Shown in pieces: positions 1 to 8,146 of a stretch of 64,000 nucleotides of DNA (positions are counted from its first letter, which is position 1; each line of letters opens with the position of its first letter). Origin of the DNA: Gaetbulibacter sp. S0825 (GTDB lineage Bacteria; Bacteroidota; Bacteroidia; Flavobacteriales; Flavobacteriaceae); assembly GCF_011777505.1 (NCBI RefSeq), contig NZ_JAATJT010000001.1, positions 1,240,001 to 1,304,000 of the forward strand. Reading direction: 5' to 3'. Made by a program: the position numbers and the translations under genes. The notes beneath the pieces are model-generated. The model ran no database searches. It was given only the letters and a program-made list of their open reading frames with translations, and had not been told where the DNA came from.

Positions 1-871
1 CTAATAATTTAGTGTCAATATCACTAAAAGTTGCATGTTGTTTTACGTACAATAGTCGTTTAATGTCAACATCTGCAAGAGCATAATGCGATTTATCTTT
101 TACATGAAACTGAATTAAATCCTGATACAATTTTAAGGTTTGTAATTGTAAAGACGTGCTATCTTTTGAAACGATGGCTAATTGCGAAAAACTTTTAGCA
201 TCATTCAAAAACTGCTCATTATCAATCTCAAATTTATAAGCAGGTTTAGTAATGCTGTTTTCGTCTGTTGTATAAAACTCTAAAGCATTATTAGCTAAAA
301 AATCAAAGAGTGTTGGTCTATATGTTTTAGAATCTTTCTGAAGAATTAATAGCTCATCAAAGTTTTTTAAATCTTCTAGCTTCAACAATAATTGTTGTTT
401 TAAAGAATTTTGGTAATGCAAGCTAATCTCATCAAATATAGTTTGTAAATCCCAAGTTCTAAAATCGTCTTTATCTACTTTTTCTGAAGTTTTAGTTCGG
501 TTATAAAACTGCCATCTGTTTTGCTGGAAGTAATGCCAATAGAGATTAGCCAATAAGCTTTCTAATATGTTTTTTGTTGGAAATTCACTTTTAGAAATCT
601 GTGTTTTAAAGTCGTTGATGATGTTTAATTTCGCATCTTCTTCAAGAATCAAAGCAAACTTGCTTTTGAATAAAAGCGCTTTTATCCGCTGAACATTATT
701 ATCATTTTTTTCTGCTTTAGCACTGATGACTTCAACCACTTCTAGAGCAGATTTTGGTAAGCCATCCACTTCAAGTTTCTCGACAGATTTCCATAAATCA
801 GAGTAATTATTTTGTGAGTGGCTAAGGTTTGCAAATAGCAGAATCATTATGATGGTAATAGTTTTGTTCAT
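1..871 (-). CDS. alpha-2-macroglobulin family protein, N-terminal part only
   Basis: The minus strand is open from an ATG at 871 to the window edge, giving 290 residues with no stop. The first 20 residues are a signal peptide (hydrophobic ITIIMILLFA, cleavage after HSQ), so the product is exported. The following region (W..VEKLEVDGLPKSALEVV, then an FQQNRWQFYNRTKTSEKVD block) resembles the helical N-terminal region of the very large alpha-2-macroglobulin family proteins of Bacteroidota, which in known relatives continue for well over 1500 residues into MG and Ig-like domains. None of those diagnostic domains lies inside the window, so the name rests on N-terminal resemblance from memory. It is transcribed divergently from the TPR gene at 1014 across a 142-base gap. 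Confidence 0.6.
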   Translation of the reverse strand, partial: MNKTITIIMILLFANLSHSQNNYSDLWKSVEKLEVDGLPKSALEVVEVISAKAEKNDNNVQRIKALLFKSKFALILEEDAKLNIINDFKTQISKSEFPTKNILESLLANLYWHYFQQNRWQFYNRTKTSEKVDKDDFRTWDLQTIFDEISLHYQNSLKQQLLLKLEDLKNFDELLILQKDSKTYRPTLFDFLANNALEFYTTDENSITKPAYKFEIDNEQFLNDAKSFSQLAIVSKDSTSLQLQTLKLYQDLIQFHVKDKSHYALADVDIKRLLYVKQHATFSDIDTKLL

Positions 872-1013
872 GTTTATTAATTTATCACGATAATACGTTC
901 AAAATGCGTTCCAAAAAATACGAAATGAGTAAAATACTTCGTTGGATGAGTAAAGTTACCTTTTTTTAAAGTCAACTAGAAAGTTTAATTTTACATTTTC
1001 GACAAAATAGCTA

Positions 1014-1967
1014 ATGAAAAAGTTTTTGATTTTCTTATTTTTTCCAATGTTTGGCTTTTCACAATCTATCGTGATTGAGATCAATCAATTATTCGAACAA
1101 AAACGTTTTATTAAGGCGGAGGAAATAGCAAGTGATTATGCTAAACAAAACCCTAATAATTTAAAGGCTATTGAACTTTTGGGTGATGCTTATGGTCACC
1201 AAAAAAAATGGGATGAGGCCATTGAACAATACAAGAAACTGGTAGATACCGATGATGATAATGCTAATTATCACTATAAATATGGAGGTGCTTTGGGAAT
1301 GAAAGCGCTTGAAGTGAATAAATTTAAAGCTTTAGGTATTATTGGTGACGTTAAAGAGGCTTTTTTAACAGCAGCAGAACTTGATCCAAAACATATAGAT
1401 ACGCGATGGGCTTTAGTGGAGTTGTACATCCAATTGCCAGGAATTATTGGTGGTAGTAAAAAGAAATCGCTCAAATATGCCGATGAGTTAGAGAACCTAT
1501 CAAAAGTTGATGGCTACTTAGCTAAGGGTTATATTTATGAATATGATAAGGAGCCAAAACTTGCCGAAATCTATTACAAGAAAGCTATTGAAGTTGGTGG
1601 TTCGTTAACATGTTATGATAAACTAACGAAGCTGTACGAGTCGGAAAAACAACCGCAAAAGGCTATTGCAACCATAGAAGGAGCTTACGAAAAACACAAT
1701 AAAAATCATTTGAATTATCAAATAGGTAAAGTAAGCTCAGATTATAATATTGAGTTGGACAAAGGTGAGCGTTGCTTGAAAATGTACATTGAAAATCATT
1801 CTGCAAAAGACGGAGTTCCGATAGAATGGGCATATTACAGATTGGCACAAATACAGAAGCACAGAGCAAATAAACAAGAAGCTTTAAAGTGGATTGATAA
1901 AGCGCTTGATATTCGGTCAGATTTTAAGCAAGCTAAAGAAGAGAAGGAAAAAATACTTTCGCTTTAG
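1014..1967 (+). CDS. secreted tetratricopeptide-repeat protein
   Basis: This 317-residue protein starts with a short signal peptide (hydrophobic core LIFLFFPMFGF, cleavage near FSQ) and continues as helical pairs with TPR character. Clear repeats are at about residues 48-80 (AIELLGDAYG..KKWDEAIEQYKKL), 170-195 (GYIYEYDKEPKLAEIYYKKAIE), 205-235 and 268-305 (AYYRLAQIQKHRANKQEALKWIDKAL). TPRs are protein-binding scaffolds and no catalytic domain is present, so it is probably a periplasmic adaptor of unknown partner. It lies 54 bases upstream of the ligase gene mpl on the same strand; co-transcription is possible but the sequence does not prove it. Confidence 0.85.
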   Translation: MKKFLIFLFFPMFGFSQSIVIEINQLFEQKRFIKAEEIASDYAKQNPNNLKAIELLGDAYGHQKKWDEAIEQYKKLVDTDDDNANYHYKYGGALGMKALEVNKFKALGIIGDVKEAFLTAAELDPKHIDTRWALVELYIQLPGIIGGSKKKSLKYADELENLSKVDGYLAKGYIYEYDKEPKLAEIYYKKAIEVGGSLTCYDKLTKLYESEKQPQKAIATIEGAYEKHNKNHLNYQIGKVSSDYNIELDKGERCLKMYIENHSAKDGVPIEWAYYRLAQIQKHRANKQEALKWIDKALDIRSDFKQAKEEKEKILSL

Positions 1968-2021
1968 AATTTGGAATTTGGGTTACTATTCGTGAAATTT
2001 GTTGCTGTTGAATAACACACT

Positions 2022-3377
2022 ATGAACGTACATTTTATTGCTATTGGTGGTGCTGCAATGCACAATCTGGCCATAGCTCTTCACAATAAAGGCTATAACA
2101 TTACTGGAAGCGACGATGTCATTCACGATCCTTCAAAATCTAGGTTAGACGCTAAAGGCTTGTTGCCTGAAATTTTTGGTTGGTTTCCGGAAAAAATCAC
2201 TCAGAATTTAGACGCTATCGTTTTAGGAATGCATGCCAAAGCAGATAATCCTGAACTATTGAAAGCTCAAGAATTAGGTTTGAAAATTTATAGTTATCCT
2301 GAGTTTTTGTACGAGCAATCTAAAGACAAAACTCGTGTGGTTATTGGTGGAAGCCATGGCAAAACAACTATAACGTCAATGATTTTACACGTGATGTATT
2401 ATCACGACAGAGATGTAGATTATATGGTTGGAGCGCAATTGGAAGGTTTTGATGTGATGGTAAAACTCACTGAGGGCAACGATTTTATTGTGCTGGAAGG
2501 AGATGAGTATTTGAGTTCACCCATAGATAGACGCCCAAAATTTCATTTATACAAACCAAATATTGCCTTGTTAAGTGGTATTGCTTGGGATCATATTAAC
2601 GTGTTCCCAACTTATGAAAATTACGTAGAGCAGTTCAATATTTTTGTAGATAGTATTGTGAAAGGAGGAAGTATTAATTACAATGAAGAAGATGCTGAAG
2701 TAAAGCGCGTTGTAGAAGCTTCTGAAAACACCATTAGAAAACTTCCATATAATACACCAGAATACACAGTTGAAAATGGAGTAACTTTATTGGAAACTCC
2801 TGAAGGCCCTTTGCCAATTGAAGTATTTGGAAAGCATAACTTAAATAATCTAGCAGGAGCAAAGTGGATTTGTCAACACATGGGAATCGATGAAGATGAT
2901 TTCTATGAAGCTATTTCTACCTTTAAAGGCGCAAGCAAGCGTTTAGAAAAAATAGCTGAAAGTAATAAAAGTGTTGCTTTTAAAGATTTTGCACATTCGC
3001 CAAGTAAAGTTGAGGCAACCACTAATGCTGTAAAAGAACAATATAAAGATAGAGTAGTAGTGGCTTGTTTGGAGCTACACACTTACTCAAGTTTGAATGC
3101 TGAATTTTTAAAAGAGTACAAAGGAGCTCTAGATACTGCTGATGTGGCTGTGGTTTTTTATTCACCTCACGCTGTAGAAATTAAAAAATTAAAGGAAGTC
3201 ACGCATGAGCAAATTGCCAATGCTTTTGAGCGTGACGATTTAATTATTTATACCAATCCAGACGATTTTAAGCAATTCCTATTCTCCCAAAATTTTGATA
3301 ATAAAGCTTTACTCTTAATGAGTTCGGGCAATTATGGAGGTTTGGATTTTGAGGAGGTTAAAGCTCTTATCAATTAA
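2022..3377 (+). CDS. mpl: Mur ligase family, muropeptide ligase Mpl (UDP-MurNAc + L-Ala-gamma-D-Glu-mDAP)
   Basis: This 451-residue Mur-family ligase would join recycled L-Ala-gamma-D-Glu-meso-DAP tripeptide to UDP-MurNAc in the cytoplasm, returning old wall peptide to peptidoglycan synthesis. The N-terminal domain begins with a Rossmann-like glycine motif (HFIAIGGAAMHNLA, residues 4-17) as in MurC/Mpl. The ATP-binding P-loop GGSHGKTT is at residues 109-116, followed by the central ligase domain and the C-terminal domain with KDFAHSPSKVEAT. Length matches Mpl. MurC is the closest alternative; the VIGGSHGKTT motif, the LEGDEYLSSPIDRRPKF block and the absence of neighbouring mur/fts genes favour Mpl. 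Confidence 0.85.
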   Translation: MNVHFIAIGGAAMHNLAIALHNKGYNITGSDDVIHDPSKSRLDAKGLLPEIFGWFPEKITQNLDAIVLGMHAKADNPELLKAQELGLKIYSYPEFLYEQSKDKTRVVIGGSHGKTTITSMILHVMYYHDRDVDYMVGAQLEGFDVMVKLTEGNDFIVLEGDEYLSSPIDRRPKFHLYKPNIALLSGIAWDHINVFPTYENYVEQFNIFVDSIVKGGSINYNEEDAEVKRVVEASENTIRKLPYNTPEYTVENGVTLLETPEGPLPIEVFGKHNLNNLAGAKWICQHMGIDEDDFYEAISTFKGASKRLEKIAESNKSVAFKDFAHSPSKVEATTNAVKEQYKDRVVVACLELHTYSSLNAEFLKEYKGALDTADVAVVFYSPHAVEIKKLKEVTHEQIANAFERDDLIIYTNPDDFKQFLFSQNFDNKALLLMSSGNYGGLDFEEVKALIN

Positions 3378-3540
3378 TAAAAATTAGGATTTCGTTTAAC
3401 GTGTTTGTGTATGATTAGTTACGTGTTTCAGCAACTAATTTAGTAAACAAAAACGAACGCGAGAAAATTCCGAAGGAATTTTCATAAGTAGAAGAGAACA
3501 AGCAATTACTTAGAACCATTGTTGTGTGTAGGTTTTTTTT
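3378..3540. repeat. structured intergenic element, possible dispersed repeat
   Basis: The gap between the convergent mpl and hydrolase genes carries two hairpin-forming inverted repeats. One is TTAGTT/AACTAA around 3415-3440; the other is GAAAATTCC-gaa-GGAATTTTC at 3463-3483, a perfect 9-bp stem. The segment ends in a run of nine T residues before the hydrolase stop. I see no reading frame in it. The layout resembles short dispersed non-coding repeats of Flavobacteriaceae, but only one copy is clear in this window, so the repeat status is inference. Confidence 0.35.
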
Positions 3541-4551
3541 TCAATTTTCATTTACCCATTTTAAAGCAAAACCATTGACCTCATCCAAATGGTCAATCCA
3601 TTCTTTTTTGCCCGATCCATCTGTTTTGGTTTCCATAAAAAAATGGTCACAGTTTGGAAATACTTTATAGGTTAAATTATCTTTCCCTTTCCGTAAGAAT
3701 TCAAGTTTTGCGTAATCCATATTCAAGATACTATGGTGGTCATTTCCTCCAGCAACGTAAAGAATAGGGATGTCAAGCTTCAGCATATTTTCTATAGGGG
3801 AATTCAAGGTGAAACTACTCCACTTATAATAGGTTTCTCCAAACCATTCTTTTGTTGTAGATTTTGGGTCATTGTATATTTTTTCATATTCTGCATATAA
3901 AGAATCTATGTTTGACTGTGCTTCTTCATTAGACTTTTCACCATTCAAGGCTGAAACCCTTTCCATAAGGATAAAATCATACAAATGATTAAGTGAATTA
4001 CCCATCATAGAAATTACATGCGTAACGTTTTTGTTCTTTATTGCTACTGCAGGCGCCACCTGAGAACCTTCTGAATGTCCCCAAACAATGACTGTGGAAC
4101 TATCTACATTAAGTTTTTTTAATGCATCATTGATTACCTTGTCAGCGGAATTTGCTCTCCAATCTAAACCATACTTCTCACGATACTCTTCATTCAAAGG
4201 GTAATATTTCCTGCCTGAGGGTGTTACTTTGATGCTATCAACAAAAGGTGTATTGGGTTTGCTGATAAGAACAATATGATAATCGTTGCTTATGGATTTA
4301 AAACCCAGAGTAGTGCTGGTAGAATATCTCCCATTTGAGTTTGGCGAATACAAAGGGAAGTTCTTAGAACCCTGAAGATAAACAATTAAAGGTTTCTTGT
4401 CGCTAATTTTATTTTTGTAAACATGGTAATCAATTTTACCTAGATTATTGTCATTGATACTTATAGTTTTCCAATTATCTGTGATTTTCTCGTGTTGGGA
4501 AAAGATTTTTGAGCTCATTAGCAGCAGTAGCAGCAAGATACTTTTATTCAT
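3541..4551 (-). CDS. secreted alpha/beta-hydrolase (serine hydrolase)
   Basis: This 336-residue protein has a signal peptide (poly-Leu core, cleavage near IFSQ) and an alpha/beta-hydrolase fold. The nucleophile elbow is GHSEGSQ with Ser160, the acid is probably Asp271 in VAGGNDHHS, and the base is His303 in CDHFF, in the right order and spacing for the family. It is probably a periplasmic esterase or peptidase of the dienelactone-hydrolase/prolyl-oligopeptidase type; the sequence does not show the substrate. It stands alone: mpl converges on it, and the VOC-like scrap lies 108 bases upstream of its start. Confidence 0.8.
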   Translation of the reverse strand: MNKSILLLLLLMSSKIFSQHEKITDNWKTISINDNNLGKIDYHVYKNKISDKKPLIVYLQGSKNFPLYSPNSNGRYSTSTTLGFKSISNDYHIVLISKPNTPFVDSIKVTPSGRKYYPLNEEYREKYGLDWRANSADKVINDALKKLNVDSSTVIVWGHSEGSQVAPAVAIKNKNVTHVISMMGNSLNHLYDFILMERVSALNGEKSNEEAQSNIDSLYAEYEKIYNDPKSTTKEWFGETYYKWSSFTLNSPIENMLKLDIPILYVAGGNDHHSILNMDYAKLEFLRKGKDNLTYKVFPNCDHFFMETKTDGSGKKEWIDHLDEVNGFALKWVNEN

Positions 4552-4659
4552 AAAATAATGGTTTTTTGGTTCAACTTACACTCAACTTATGATGTGTATG
4601 GAATCGTTTTAACTTTTTTTACACAATGTTAACGAAGTTAATCGCTTTTTCTTATAAAG

Positions 4660-4743
4660 TCAAACATGCTGATCCATCAAAATTGGGTTGCCTTCAGAAT
4701 CTTCAATGACCAAGCTAGTGTTTTTTATCACAAAGTCAAGAGG
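4660..4743 (-). pseudogene. C-terminal remnant of a VOC (glyoxalase-fold) gene
   Basis: Directly after the TAA of the methyltransferase, and in the same reading frame, 27 codons read PLDFVIKNTSLVIEDSEGNP then ILMDQHV before a TGA at 4660-4662. The intact VOC gene at 5573-5944 ends FVIVDPDGNPILVDQHV, so this is a decayed copy of that C-terminus. The DNA also matches well over about 45 bases. There is no start codon or upstream VOC domain, so it is a gene remnant and not a functional small gene. Confidence 0.7.
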
Positions 4744-5556
4744 TTAACTATGTTGTTCATTGGGTAATCCCAAAACATAATATCCCAAATTTTTACCATT
4801 GGCTTTTTTAACTGGTGATATTTCCCAAGTATAGGAATCATCTTTAAAATCTTGTAGTAAATACTCAATATCTTTAAAAGTATAAGTTCTAACTAAAGTA
4901 GCTTGTCCATCCCAAGCATAACAAATAGGAATAACTGGAATTAGATAAGTAAATAGCAGTTGATTCCAAGTTAACGACCTTACAAAAAGCGTCATAAAAA
5001 GTGACATTATAAAAAGTATTGCTAACGATAATGGTAATAGTATCCACCATAGCAAAATTGGAATTTTGTTTTCGGCTAATTCATAAATAAGTAACGGCTG
5101 TTTATTGTCTTGAGCCGATTTTAAAATACCTTTTGCTATGCTTGGAGGCATATGATGAAAACTAGCAATCATGGTTTTTAAGCCTTCTGGTACACTACTT
5201 AGATTAGTTGCGTTTAACGAGGTTTCTAAATATGAAATGTTTTTATGTTCGCTGTTAACGCGTTTAACTAATTTAGGATTTGGATGTAAATCTGTAAGAA
5301 TGAGTTTTAACTTATTAGTTGTTTGCTCTTTGTTTAAGTTTTTTATCACTTCAGGCATCACGCCACCTGAACCAGAACCCAAATCGATGATTTGTGAAAA
5401 ATGATGTTTCTTTTTTACAGTTGTAATTAAGTTAGTTAGAACTTCGTGAGTTCCAAAAAGTTTATGAAGCACGACTAGTAAATTTGTCATTCCTGTCCGT
5501 ATTGGTTTTGGAAACCAATTAAAATCTTCAAATTCAAAGAGTTGGATGCGTTTCAT
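4744..5556 (-). CDS. class I SAM-dependent methyltransferase with C-terminal membrane segments
   Basis: The protein has 270 residues. Motif I of Rossmann-fold SAM methyltransferases is clear (IIDLGSGSGG, residues 56-65), followed by LILTDLHPNPKLV as the acidic-loop region and SFHHMPPSIA near the catalytic face. Unusually, residues about 168-193 and 200-216 are strongly hydrophobic (LLWWILLPLSLAILFIM and LLFTYLIPVIPICY), so the enzyme is probably tethered to the inner membrane. The substrate is unknown. It is the last gene of a five-gene minus-strand run starting at 8097, lying 16 bases after the VOC gene, and is followed in frame by a VOC remnant. Confidence 0.75.
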   Translation of the reverse strand: MKRIQLFEFEDFNWFPKPIRTGMTNLLVVLHKLFGTHEVLTNLITTVKKKHHFSQIIDLGSGSGGVMPEVIKNLNKEQTTNKLKLILTDLHPNPKLVKRVNSEHKNISYLETSLNATNLSSVPEGLKTMIASFHHMPPSIAKGILKSAQDNKQPLLIYELAENKIPILLWWILLPLSLAILFIMSLFMTLFVRSLTWNQLLFTYLIPVIPICYAWDGQATLVRTYTFKDIEYLLQDFKDDSYTWEISPVKKANGKNLGYYVLGLPNEQHS

Positions 5557-5572
5557 ATTATCGAAAAATTAA

Positions 5573-5944
5573 TCACACATGCTGATCTACTAAAATAGGG
5601 TTGCCATCAGGGTCTACAATTACAAAACTTGCTGGACCTGATGTAGTTTCATCAGCTTCAGTAATCATAGTAAACCCTTTTCCTTTAAGCTCTTTTTGTA
5701 TATCTCTAACATCTTTGAAAGATTCTAATTTATTGGCATTTCCATCCCAACCAGGATTAAAGGTTAAAATATTTTGGTCAAACATGCCTTGAAATAAGCC
5801 AATAGTAGTTGTGGCGTTTTTCATAATAATCCAATTCTGTTCTATATCACCACCAAATTTTGTAAACCCAAGTTGCTCATAAAACAGCTTTGACATTTTA
5901 ATATCTTTTACAGTTAAACTTACTGAGAATGCTCCTAATTTCAT
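5573..5944 (-). CDS. VOC family (glyoxalase/bleomycin-resistance fold) protein
   Basis: This 123-residue single-domain protein has the paired beta-alpha-beta-beta-beta pattern of the vicinal oxygen chelate fold. It opens with GAFSVSLTVKDIKMSKLFYEQLGF and closes with GPASFVIVDPDGNPILVDQ, both typical of the family. VOC proteins usually act as metal-dependent lyases, isomerases or drug-binding proteins; the metal ligands cannot be assigned with confidence and no substrate is evident. It lies 28 bases after the amidase gene and 16 bases before the methyltransferase, so it is probably co-transcribed with both. Confidence 0.85.
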   Translation of the reverse strand: MKLGAFSVSLTVKDIKMSKLFYEQLGFTKFGGDIEQNWIIMKNATTTIGLFQGMFDQNILTFNPGWDGNANKLESFKDVRDIQKELKGKGFTMITEADETTSGPASFVIVDPDGNPILVDQHV

Positions 5945-5972
5945 GTCTTATGTTTTTAATTTTGTACTAAAC

Positions 5973-7037
5973 TTATTTATGTTGCTCAAAGTCATTTATT
6001 ATCCCATTATAAATCCACTTAGCTAAAGCCTCTCGGTTTTCGTGATTTAGTATTCGCTTTTGGTCTTTATCATTTTTTATGTTCCCCAATTCAATATATA
6101 CCATAGGAGGTAATGTGTTTTTTACTAAATACAAATCACTTCTTGGGCTTACAGTTCCAGAATAATGTCTGTTTGGTTGATGTTTAGCATATTTTTGTTT
6201 AAAAGACTCGTGAATGTTTTTAGCTAATTGCTTTCCTTTTTTACTGTTTTTGTGATGATAGAAAAAAACATCGATATTTTTGCCTTTACTTCGGCTATCA
6301 ACATGAGTAACAACTAATCTTTGGTACTTTGTTCCATGCTTCAAAAACAAATTATTTACGGCTTGAGTACGTTGCCTTAAACGTGATTTTTGACTTAAAG
6401 GGATCTTTTTATTTGGATAATTTAATTCATCATAATCAATTTTCAAGATTCGCTTATTTCTAATACCATCATCAGGGTCTTTAATAATTATATATACTTT
6501 GGCGCTACTAGAAATAAGCATCCGAGCTAGGCGTAAAGTTACATCGTAGGCATATTCATCTTCAGAGATTAATGTTTCATTATAGGTTTCGGTAGCTCCA
6601 GGATCTGGTCCACCATGACCAGAAATTAAATAGTAAATAGTACCATTTAGTTTTTTATCTTTAATAGTTACCGAAGCATACTCTTCACCAAAAATTGAAA
6701 ACTCTTCTTTTTCTAATGCAGTAGTAATTTCTTTTAACTTAGGGGTTTTTTGTTTAATGCTATCCGTTTGGGTTGTAGAAGTGCTATCAGCTTTGGCTAT
6801 ATTAAGCTCTGGTAGTCTATAGATTCTACCAATAAATAGACTATTGTTTTTTCCTAAGTTCTTTTTGTTAAGTGTTATAAATTCTTCAAAATGTTTTAAC
6901 GGATCTAATCCATTTTTACGAAGTAGAGAATAGATTCCTTCCCCTTTTATTGCAGTTACTTTGTTATGTGGAGTTTGACTAAAAACAAAATGACATCCAA
7001 TGATAAAAAAGAATATAAAAGGTACTATTCTTGTCAT
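5973..7037 (-). CDS. exported N-acetylmuramoyl-L-alanine amidase with LysM-like domain
   Basis: This 354-residue protein would cleave the amide bond between MurNAc and the stem peptide in the periplasm. A signal peptide ends near residue 21. Residues about 24-76 resemble a LysM peptidoglycan-binding module (GIYSLLRKNG...LNKKN...IGRIYRLP). After a linker, the Amidase_3 catalytic domain has the zinc ligands His141 (SGHGGPDPGA), probably Glu159, and His245 (VTHVDSRS), with the catalytic Glu316 in YIELGNIKN. All key residues are present. It starts 2 bases after the upstream PaiB-like gene, indicating translational coupling. Confidence 0.85.
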   Translation of the reverse strand: MTRIVPFIFFFIIGCHFVFSQTPHNKVTAIKGEGIYSLLRKNGLDPLKHFEEFITLNKKNLGKNNSLFIGRIYRLPELNIAKADSTSTTQTDSIKQKTPKLKEITTALEKEEFSIFGEEYASVTIKDKKLNGTIYYLISGHGGPDPGATETYNETLISEDEYAYDVTLRLARMLISSSAKVYIIIKDPDDGIRNKRILKIDYDELNYPNKKIPLSQKSRLRQRTQAVNNLFLKHGTKYQRLVVTHVDSRSKGKNIDVFFYHHKNSKKGKQLAKNIHESFKQKYAKHQPNRHYSGTVSPRSDLYLVKNTLPPMVYIELGNIKNDKDQKRILNHENREALAKWIYNGIINDFEQHK

Positions 7038-7039
7038 AA

Positions 7040-7642
7040 TTATTTAAAAATAGAATTTAAAAAGTTCTCAATACTCACTTGATTTGATCTAACTAGTTCT
7101 TGTTTGGCTCCGTCGATATCACTCTTCTTTTTATCTTGTGATAATTTGAATTTACCTTCCCAATCTGTAATAGTTATTTCAAACATTTTTATATAATCTA
7201 ACGCAGCTTCCATTCTTGGATTGTCTGCTTCCAAAATATATTTATGCTTAGGTTGTTCTAAAAATTCTGTCATTATTATAAGCGATTCTTTTAAAGCACT
7301 CTTGCTTTCAATAGCCTTAACCTTTCCTTTTAAATGCACCTTTATGTAATTCCAAGTTGGCAACTGTGTTGTTGTATACACACTTGGAGAAATATAACAT
7401 TGAGGACCAGAAAAAATGATAGTTACATCATTATCATCACGCATTAATTTGGTTTGAGGATTGTAAATATCAATATGACCAATTAGTTTTCCATCAGTTT
7501 CTCTATAAATTAAAGGTATGTGTGTGACAAGTGGTAGATTGTTTTTAACTGAAATGACTGTAGCTAAAGGATAAGCCTTAATCACTTTAATCATGTGATT
7601 AATATCATTTTCTTGATGATGAGGTGGTGGATAGTTACTCAT
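7040..7642 (-). CDS. PaiB-type FMN-binding split-barrel protein
   Basis: The ATG at 7642 gives 200 residues starting MSNYPPPHHQE, which matches the PaiB family start. An earlier in-frame ATG at 7702 would extend into the end of the upstream gene and is unlikely. The sequence YPLATVISVKNNLPLVTHIPLIY, a predicted beta-barrel entry, and the conserved WNYIKVHLKGKVKAIES near the middle are characteristic of the FMN-binding split barrel. Bacillus PaiB is known as a negative regulator of sporulation and protease genes, but most homologues are uncharacterised, so only the fold is certain. It is within an operon and begins 2 bases after the DUF1569 gene. Confidence 0.8.
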   Translation of the reverse strand: MSNYPPPHHQENDINHMIKVIKAYPLATVISVKNNLPLVTHIPLIYRETDGKLIGHIDIYNPQTKLMRDDNDVTIIFSGPQCYISPSVYTTTQLPTWNYIKVHLKGKVKAIESKSALKESLIIMTEFLEQPKHKYILEADNPRMEAALDYIKMFEITITDWEGKFKLSQDKKKSDIDGAKQELVRSNQVSIENFLNSIFK

Positions 7643-7644
7643 TG

Positions 7645-8097
7645 TTATGCGCCAAATTGTGTTAAATGATGATCTAAATGTTTGTAGGCTGATTTCCCCC
7701 ATTGATCTGCTGAAAATTTACCAAAATAAGGATGGTTTTTTGAAGGCTCAAAATAAGCCTTTGAGTTGCTCATTTTTTCAATCTTAGATTTTAGTTTTTT
7801 CTTTTCATCATCAAAAGAATAACTGTCTGTGATTACATACTCTTGTGCAGTAGGCAAGCCTTCTTTCCAAGGTTTATCGTTATACAATGCAGGGCTTATA
7901 ATTTTGAAAAGAAATTTCTTTACAAAATTTGGCTTTTTTATGGTAGATTCTCCAAGAGATAATTCGATTGGTTTTTGACAATGAACCAACATTTGGTTCA
8001 CACTCATTTTGCCCCATTTAGCTGGTGATTTTTCATCTAATTTTTCTATTCTGTCAAGAATTTCTTGGTGAGCTTCCGCTTCAAATAAAGATTTCAT
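7645..8097 (-). CDS. DUF1569 (DinB-like four-helix) protein
   Basis: This 150-residue cytoplasmic protein has the motif KWGKMSVNQMLVHCQKPIELSLGE at residues 28-51, which is the hallmark of DUF1569, a relative of the DinB/YfiT four-helix-bundle hydrolase fold. The C-terminus has HPYFGKFSADQWGKSAYKHLDHHL, which could supply the histidine ligands of a metal site as in DinB proteins. The activity is unknown. It is the first gene of the five-gene leftward operon and is divergent from radC across 49 bases, a gap too short for large regulatory regions. Confidence 0.75.
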   Translation of the reverse strand: MKSLFEAEAHQEILDRIEKLDEKSPAKWGKMSVNQMLVHCQKPIELSLGESTIKKPNFVKKFLFKIISPALYNDKPWKEGLPTAQEYVITDSYSFDDEKKKLKSKIEKMSNSKAYFEPSKNHPYFGKFSADQWGKSAYKHLDHHLTQFGA

Positions 8098-8146
8098 AAT
8101 TTAATATTTAATTGCTTCTGAAATTTACAATATTTATATTTACTGA

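Noticed and set aside
7643-7702. A 20-residue N-terminal extension of the PaiB-like gene
   Set aside because: It overlaps the end of the upstream gene, and the family start is MSNYPPPHHQ.
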